From NCBI GenBank assembly GCA_934725525.1, contig CAKVCG010000017.1, forward strand, positions 1 to 18,896: a DNA stretch of 18,896 bases, in the 5' to 3' direction. How positions within the stretch are numbered: position 1 is the first letter of the stretch; each line of letters starts with the position of its first letter. The position numbers were made by a program, and so were the translations under genes. Source of the stretch: an uncultured Brachyspira sp. Its GTDB lineage: Bacteria > Spirochaetota > Brachyspiria > Brachyspirales > Brachyspiraceae. The notes under the pieces are model-generated. The model saw only the letters and a list, made by a program, of their open reading frames with translations, was not told the origin of the DNA and searched no databases. Below are positions 14,027-18,896 of this stretch, one piece after another.

Positions 14027-15520
14027 GTGAATAAGATAGAAGATTATAATCAAAACATTTCAAAATATGAATTATACGCTCATTTAAGCGACCAAATAGT
14101 CGCGGGAAATATAAAAACTTTTTCGGAAATTTTTACTTACGCTCAAAATGTCAACTTTGAAAAAATAAAAGACCATGAAAATATTTTAAAAAGTTTATTT
14201 TCTTTAATTCGTAAAATTAATTGGGGATTTTTTAACAATTTAGACAAAGAACTTTATCCAAAATTATGGGAACAGTTTGTTATAGAAAATCATAAATTTA
14301 ATTTCGCGGGAGATTTAAAATTAAGTTTATCTATAGCCGACATTTATATAGCGATGATTGATATTCATGGTTATACGAACTTTTGCGAAGAGAATAAAAA
14401 TAATTTGTATAAAATGCATGCTTTAGACGATTTGCTTCAAAATAAAGTAAGCGAAATTGCAAGATTCTATAATGTTATCTCTCATAGAAAACATGGAGAT
14501 GAAATTATTATGGTTTGTCCTTCGGCAACTGACGCTTTAAGCGCGACTATCGCTATAATAGATATTCTAAATAAAAAGAAATTTTTAACAGAACATCCAA
14601 ATATAGATACTTCGGGAATGCCCGAGTTTAAGATAAGCGCGGGAATATCGGGAGGAAATTCCAACAGTTCTTTAATAATTACAGAAGACGGAGATTTATC
14701 GGGTTTTCTTATAAATAACGCCGCAAGAATGCAAGCGAGAGCGAATACTTTATCGCCTAAAGAAAATAAAATTATTGTTACAAAAAATTTGCAATTTAAC
14801 TTCTTAAAAGAAAATTCTAAAATTAAAAGCGAAATATTTGAAAAAAATATAATCTCTTTTTACGATAACGGAATAATATTTTTTAAAGGCACGGATATTC
14901 CTATTGTCGAAGCTATATTTAATCCCGAAGAAAAATATAAAGAATTATTTTTTAACGAAATGGAAGAGCTTGTAAAAAGCGTGAAGGATAATTTATGGAA
15001 ACAGAAAATATTTAACGCTATTATGGAATTAATTTCAAAAGTTGCAAAATCTATGCCGCCTTTTCAAATTAACGAAAGCGTAAACGAATATATATCGGGC
15101 TATTCAAATTCTACAATTTGCGATTTATGTTCGGACGCTATAGGCTCTTATGTCGTAAAAGAAAATTATAAAGAAGCTATAGAAACTTTCGCTTTAATAA
15201 TAAGGCTTTTAAATACGATTCCCGATTTTGATAAAATGGTTTTGGAATACGCAGAAAGCATTTATGACGGTTATGAGAAAGTTCTTCCTCTATACGAATC
15301 GATTATGAAAAAAGAAATAGACACAAATATTGCAAAAATATTTCCAGCTAATCATATTCCTTTATTTAATAATGTTCAAAAAGCTAACGCTACTTATAAT
15401 AAATTAATCAATTTCGCTATGGTAAGTCCAGCACTTCAAAGACGAAAATCTATATGGTATGGAATACTTGAAAAAGAATCTTCAAATTTGATTATTAATA
15501 TGTATTCGGGTAAAAAATAA
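14027..15520 (+). CDS. Soluble class III nucleotide cyclase homologue
   Basis: A 497-residue protein with no signal peptide or membrane segment. The start is GTG 14027, with AAGGA 6 bases upstream. A cyclase homology domain spans about 105-260. IAMIDIHGYTNF holds the first metal Asp (112), KHGDEIIMV the second (158), and FKISAGISGG follows. The segment DLSGFLINNAARM has Asp223, Asn230 and Arg234 at the spacing of the adenine-selecting Asp and transition-state Asn/Arg of adenylate cyclases. The position usually held by the adenine-binding Lys appears to be Arg154. The N-terminal 100 residues and the C-terminal 200 helical residues are unrecognised and may be sensory. Making cAMP is likely but not proven. 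No terminator was seen before the groES promoter. Confidence 0.8.
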   Translation: MNKIEDYNQNISKYELYAHLSDQIVAGNIKTFSEIFTYAQNVNFEKIKDHENILKSLFSLIRKINWGFFNNLDKELYPKLWEQFVIENHKFNFAGDLKLSLSIADIYIAMIDIHGYTNFCEENKNNLYKMHALDDLLQNKVSEIARFYNVISHRKHGDEIIMVCPSATDALSATIAIIDILNKKKFLTEHPNIDTSGMPEFKISAGISGGNSNSSLIITEDGDLSGFLINNAARMQARANTLSPKENKIIVTKNLQFNFLKENSKIKSEIFEKNIISFYDNGIIFFKGTDIPIVEAIFNPEEKYKELFFNEMEELVKSVKDNLWKQKIFNAIMELISKVAKSMPPFQINESVNEYISGYSNSTICDLCSDAIGSYVVKENYKEAIETFALIIRLLNTIPDFDKMVLEYAESIYDGYEKVLPLYESIMKKEIDTNIAKIFPANHIPLFNNVQKANATYNKLINFAMVSPALQRRKSIWYGILEKESSNLIINMYSGKK

Positions 15521-15535
15521 CTTGATTTATATTAG

Positions 15536-15564
15536 TTGACTTTTAATATTTTTTATTATATAAT
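15536..15564 (+). promoter_or_regulatory. Strong sigma70-type promoter for groES
   Basis: TTGACT (15536-15541), a 17-bp spacer and the perfect TATAAT (15559-15564). No CIRCE inverted repeat (TTAGCACTC/GAGTGCTAA) is found between it and the gene. Confidence 0.85.
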
Positions 15565-15604
15565 ATTTTAAAAATTAATTAGATTTTATAAAGGAGTTAT
15601 ATAA

Positions 15605-15874
15605 ATGTCATCTATTAAACCATTAGCGGATAGAGTTCTATTAAAAGTATTGGAACAAGAGACAAAAACTTCGAGCGGAATATACATCCCCGAAACGGCT
15701 ACCGAAAAAACCCAAAAAGCCGAAGTTGTGGAAGTTGGCGAAAGCGAAGATATTAAAGTTAAAAAAGGCGACATAGTTATATACGATAAATATGCGGGCA
15801 TTCAAATTAAAGAGGGCGATACCGAATATTTAATCGTCAAAAACGAAGAGATAGTCGCTCTTATAAAAAAATAA
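15605..15874 (+). CDS. groES: GroES co-chaperonin (10 kDa)
   Basis: An 89-residue protein that caps the GroEL folding chamber. The N-terminal [16 protein letters not shown] and the mobile loop [12 protein letters not shown] (residues about 21-32) match the family. [13 protein letters not shown] and the C-terminal EEIVALIKK are also typical. It is a few residues shorter than usual because the roof hairpin is reduced to [13 protein letters not shown]. The ribosome binding site AAGGAG (15591-15596) is strong. groEL does not follow; separate groES and groEL loci are known in Treponema and Borrelia. It is monocistronic, between its own promoter and a terminator. Confidence 0.97.
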   Translation: MSSIKPLADRVLLKVLEQETKTSSGIYIPETATEKTQKAEVVEVGESEDIKVKKGDIVIYDKYAGIQIKEGDTEYLIVKNEEIVALIKK

Positions 15875-15908
15875 TTTTTATAAAAACTTTTTGTAGAAAT
15901 TTAATTTT

Positions 15909-15946
15909 AAGAACATTCATGTTTTGTTAACTGAATGTTCTTTTTT
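15909..15946 (+). terminator. Rho-independent terminator of groES
   Basis: AAGAACATTCA (15909-15919) pairs perfectly with TGAATGTTCTT (15932-15942), and the loop can fold further with a GTT/AAC stem. Six T follow (15941-15946). Confidence 0.9.
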
Positions 15947-15970
15947 AAATTATTTTTAAGAATAGACTAA

Positions 15971-17119
15971 ATGAAGAAATATCTATTATTAATAACGATA
16001 ATGCAAATTTTTGTATCTTTTTTATACGCTCAAGAATCTTCGAATAAATCTTCCGAATATATTTTTACTTACAATAAAGAAAATAATTTTAATATTGCCG
16101 ATACTAACGCTATAAACGAAATTTCTATTATGGTGGAAAGAAGAGGATTTCCTTTGGTTAATAGGCTTGTTAGATTTACTTCTTTAAATCCAGATATTTT
16201 TCAATTTGAAACCGAAGATAATAATATAAACGAATTTGACGAGGAAGAAGAAAATAAAAATTATACAAATGTTTTTATTATTCCTACTGACGAAGACGGA
16301 ATAGCTACGGCAAGACTTGATTTATTTAAATCTGGGAACGGAATCGTTCTTATGCATATATTGTATGTAAGTTCTACGGGAAATACGAATATATCTTACG
16401 AAGAATTTGCGTATATAAATATTAAAGATAATACTTTCCAATCGACGATTTTAAATTTGGAAGACGAGAGTTTAAATCCGAAGTCTTCAATTATAATAGT
16501 CGCCGCTCTTTTTCCCGCATTATTTTTAATTTCAATAGCGTTAATATTTATAAGTTATTTTAGGCGGATATATTTTGAATACAGAAATATAAAATCAAAA
16601 ATAGTGATATATACTTTTTTTGGCTTCAGTTCTATAAAAAAGAAATTTATTCCTATGCTTCTATTGATATTTTTTGAACTCCTAATAATCGGTTTCGTAA
16701 TAACTATGAATAATTATATATTTTCGATTATATTATTGGTTTTATTCATCGCGGGATTTACGGCTAAAAGAGAGAAAATGTATTCGATAGGATTTTTTAT
16801 TTTGGCATGCATTTTTATTATTTATCTATATTTAAATGCTTTTATAAATTATTTGGGCGTAGAATTTATTTCGCAAGATAATATTATGAGGAATCCCGTT
16901 TTGGTTTTAATATCATTCTTTATAATCACATCTCTGGTAGGAGGAATATATATTCCCGTTTCAATACTCGCTTTATATAAAGTGGCGTTTGCTTTAAGCG
17001 ATTTTACTTTTATTTTGGCGTTAGTCGGAATATTTTTATCTTCTGTGTTTTATATAGTAAAAGTCAAAAAAAATATTCCGTTTTTATACGAACTCGATTT
17101 AATAAAGATAAGAGATTAA
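15971..17119 (+). CDS. Polytopic membrane protein with an N-terminal Ig-like extracytoplasmic domain
   Basis: A 382-residue protein. Residues 1-20 are a signal peptide ([10 protein letters not shown], ending LYA before Gln21). Residues about 40-155 look like a bacterial Ig-like (Big_1-type) beta sandwich: [20 protein letters not shown], then [20 protein letters not shown], interrupted by an acidic stretch at 84-96. From 173 to 363 there are about six or seven hydrophobic helices, with basic loops such as [14 protein letters not shown] and FTAKREK, and a short cytosolic tail. No family name or enzymatic motif was recognised. The ATG at 15971 has no clear ribosome binding site. It ends 14 bases before mnmG, so both may share a transcript. 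Confidence 0.75.
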   Translation: MKKYLLLITIMQIFVSFLYAQESSNKSSEYIFTYNKENNFNIADTNAINEISIMVERRGFPLVNRLVRFTSLNPDIFQFETEDNNINEFDEEEENKNYTNVFIIPTDEDGIATARLDLFKSGNGIVLMHILYVSSTGNTNISYEEFAYINIKDNTFQSTILNLEDESLNPKSSIIIVAALFPALFLISIALIFISYFRRIYFEYRNIKSKIVIYTFFGFSSIKKKFIPMLLLIFFELLIIGFVITMNNYIFSIILLVLFIAGFTAKREKMYSIGFFILACIFIIYLYLNAFINYLGVEFISQDNIMRNPVLVLISFFIITSLVGGIYIPVSILALYKVAFALSDFTFILALVGIFLSSVFYIVKVKKNIPFLYELDLIKIRD

Positions 17120-17133
17120 TTGGTAAAATAATT

Positions 17134-18896
17134 ATGAATAATAAATACGATGTTATAGTAGTAGGCGGCGGACATGCGGGAATAGAAGCGTCTCTATCTT
17201 CCGCAAGATTGGGAGCTAAAACTTTATTAATATCAATTAATCTTGATACAATCGGGCAAATGTCATGCAATCCCTCAATCGGCGGAGTGGCAAAAGGAAC
17301 TATTGCAAAAGAAATTGACGCTTTGGGCGGCGAGATGGGAATTTTAGCCGATAAAACTATGATGCAATTTAGGATGCTTAACAGAAGCAAAGGGCGAGCG
17401 GTTTGGGCGCCGAGAGCTCAATCGGATAAATACGCTTATAGAGACGAAGCTACAAAAAGTTTATATTCTCAAAATAATTTAACTTTGCATCAGGATATCG
17501 TTAATTCTTTAATAGTTGAAAATAATATTATAAAAGGATTGAAAACCGAAAGAGGAATAGAATATTTAAGCGATGCGATTATATTAACTACGGGAACATT
17601 CTTAAACGGACTTATTCATATAGGCGAATATCAAAAACCAGCGGGCAGAATTGGGGAACTTCCTTCAATCGGTTTGTCGGATAATTTAAGAGATTTAGGT
17701 TTTGAAGTTGGCAGATTAAAAACGGGAACTCCAGCGAGAGTGGATTTTGATTCTATAGATTTGGATATTTTAGAGATTCAATTTGGAGATAATGAAATTG
17801 TTCCTTTTTCTTTCTTAAACGATAATATTGAAATTAATCAAACTCCCTGTTATATAACTTATACGAATAAAAATATACATAAACTTATTACGGATAATAT
17901 TCATTTGTCGCCAATGTATAGCGGAGTAATTAAAGGAATTGGTCCTAGATACTGCCCAAGCATTGAAGATAAAGTTGTGAGATTTGCAGATAAAGAAAGG
18001 CATCAATTATTTTTAGAGAGAGAAAGCCATAGAACTAAAGAAGTTTATATTAACGGTTTTTCTTCAAGTTTGCCCGAAGAAGTTCAAATTAAAATGATAA
18101 GAAGTTTAAAAGGTCTTGAAAATGTAAGAATATTAAAGCCAGCTTATGCGATTGAATACGATTATATTAATCCGATTGAATTAAAACCAACTTTAGAAAC
18201 TAAAAAAATAGAAGGATTATTTTTAGCGGGACAGATAAACGGAACGAGCGGATACGAAGAGGCGGCTTGTCAAGGTTTGATTGCAGGAATAAACGCGTCT
18301 TTGAAAATTCAAAAACGAGAGCCTTTTATATTAAAGAGAAGCGATGGATATATAGGAGTTTTGATAGACGATTTAACGACAAGAGGAACAAAAGAACCTC
18401 ATAGAATGTTTACATCTCAAGCGGAACATAGAATGCTTTTAAGACAAGATAACGCGGACGAAAGACTTACAGAACTATCTTATAATATAGGTTTGGCAAG
18501 CAAAGAAAGATTGGAAAAAGTAAAAGACAAGAAAAAGAAAACTCAAATATTAGTCGACTTTCTAAATAAAAGAACACTCACACAAAAAGAAACTGAAGAA
18601 TTAGGATTTATTAAAGAAGCTAAAGAATTTAGAACAATGACATTGGCGTCAATAATAAAGCGTCCCGAATGCAATATAAAAACGGTTTTAAAATTTATCG
18701 ATAAAGATTATAATAAAAATGTTTTGGAAAATGCGGAAACTTCTATAAAATACGAAGGCTATATTTCAAGATATTTAAATGAAATTAAAGATATAGAAAA
18801 ATACGAGAATATGATTATCCCTAAAGATTTTGATTATTCAACTTTACAAAGCGTGAAGATAGACCAAATAAATAAATTAAAACAATTTAAACCTTA
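17134..18896 (+). CDS. mnmG: tRNA uridine-5-carboxymethylaminomethyl synthesis enzyme MnmG (3' end outside window)
   Basis: The frame is open from ATG 17134 to the window edge, 587 codons; about 40 residues should be missing from the normal length of about 620-630. With MnmE, this FAD and NADH enzyme modifies uridine 34 of several tRNAs. Visible motifs are the FAD-binding [11 protein letters not shown] (9-19), [14 protein letters not shown] with Cys45, the [14 protein letters not shown] block, the first GidA signature [11 protein letters not shown], and the second signature [37 protein letters not shown] and the helical C-terminal region up to [19 protein letters not shown] are also present. 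The start follows the previous gene by 14 bases with only a weak ribosome binding site. The read-through shows no frameshift. Confidence 0.96.
   Translation, partial: MNNKYDVIVVGGGHAGIEASLSSARLGAKTLLISINLDTIGQMSCNPSIGGVAKGTIAKEIDALGGEMGILADKTMMQFRMLNRSKGRAVWAPRAQSDKYAYRDEATKSLYSQNNLTLHQDIVNSLIVENNIIKGLKTERGIEYLSDAIILTTGTFLNGLIHIGEYQKPAGRIGELPSIGLSDNLRDLGFEVGRLKTGTPARVDFDSIDLDILEIQFGDNEIVPFSFLNDNIEINQTPCYITYTNKNIHKLITDNIHLSPMYSGVIKGIGPRYCPSIEDKVVRFADKERHQLFLERESHRTKEVYINGFSSSLPEEVQIKMIRSLKGLENVRILKPAYAIEYDYINPIELKPTLETKKIEGLFLAGQINGTSGYEEAACQGLIAGINASLKIQKREPFILKRSDGYIGVLIDDLTTRGTKEPHRMFTSQAEHRMLLRQDNADERLTELSYNIGLASKERLEKVKDKKKKTQILVDFLNKRTLTQKETEELGFIKEAKEFRTMTLASIIKRPECNIKTVLKFIDKDYNKNVLENAETSIKYEGYISRYLNEIKDIEKYENMIIPKDFDYSTLQSVKIDQINKLKQFKP

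Noticed and set aside
15541..15604. CIRCE element upstream of groES
   Set aside because: I looked for TTAGCACTC and GAGTGCTAA arms and found only AT-rich leader sequence.
17064..18006. - strand frames opposite mnmG
   Set aside because: mnmG is intact on the + strand through the GidA signatures, so these are shadows.

Overview
The window looks like a chromosomal segment of a low-GC, anaerobic, diderm bacterium, most likely a spirochaete of the Brachyspira type. This is inferred from the very AT-rich codon use, the GTP-type PEP carboxykinase, the OmpA-type peptidoglycan-binding module, and a groES that is not next to groEL. No species marker such as rRNA is present, so this placement is inference. 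No tRNA, rRNA, CRISPR array, insertion sequence or phage gene was recognised.

Layout: (1) 1-1231: 3' end of pckG with a terminator, a degenerate dispersed repeat, then trxA with its own promoter and a hairpin. (2) 1277-5116: three + strand genes: a membrane-anchored protein with duplicated HU/IHF-like regions and a LysM-like tail, the bifunctional NAD(P)HX repair enzyme nnr, and a small membrane-anchored protein. (3) 5103-7767, - strand: an unusual SecG-OmpA fusion, an unlisted 31-residue membrane peptide gene with a strong ribosome binding site and a terminator, a degenerate repeat region, and purA. (4) 7835-9536: a promoter and a 9-bp-arm palindrome lead into a zinc-type macrodomain ADP-ribosyl hydrolase and a class M sirtuin, a two-gene ADP-ribosylation cassette. 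(5) 9576-10370: a secreted TPR protein (-), divergent from a MATE exporter (10593-11954, +). (6) 12037-13907: a MoxR-like AAA+ ATPase overlapping a membrane-anchored thermonuclease-like protein. (7) 14027-15520: a soluble class III nucleotide cyclase homologue. (8) 15536-15946: groES with a near-consensus promoter and a strong terminator. (9) 15971-18896: an Ig-like plus polytopic membrane protein, then mnmG, cut by the window end.

How the genes fit together: most are housekeeping (gluconeogenesis, redox, cofactor repair, protein export, purine synthesis, chaperonin, tRNA modification). The less ordinary content falls into two themes. The first is envelope tethering: two proteins join an unexpected partner (HU-like domains; the SecG translocase subunit) to a likely peptidoglycan-binding module. 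The second is regulated ADP-ribosylation: the macrodomain/sirtuin pair appears without the GcvH-L and LplA2 partners described for this operon elsewhere, and sits behind a candidate operator. Dispersed degenerate copies of a GTCATTGCGAG-type inverted repeat occupy several intergenic gaps.
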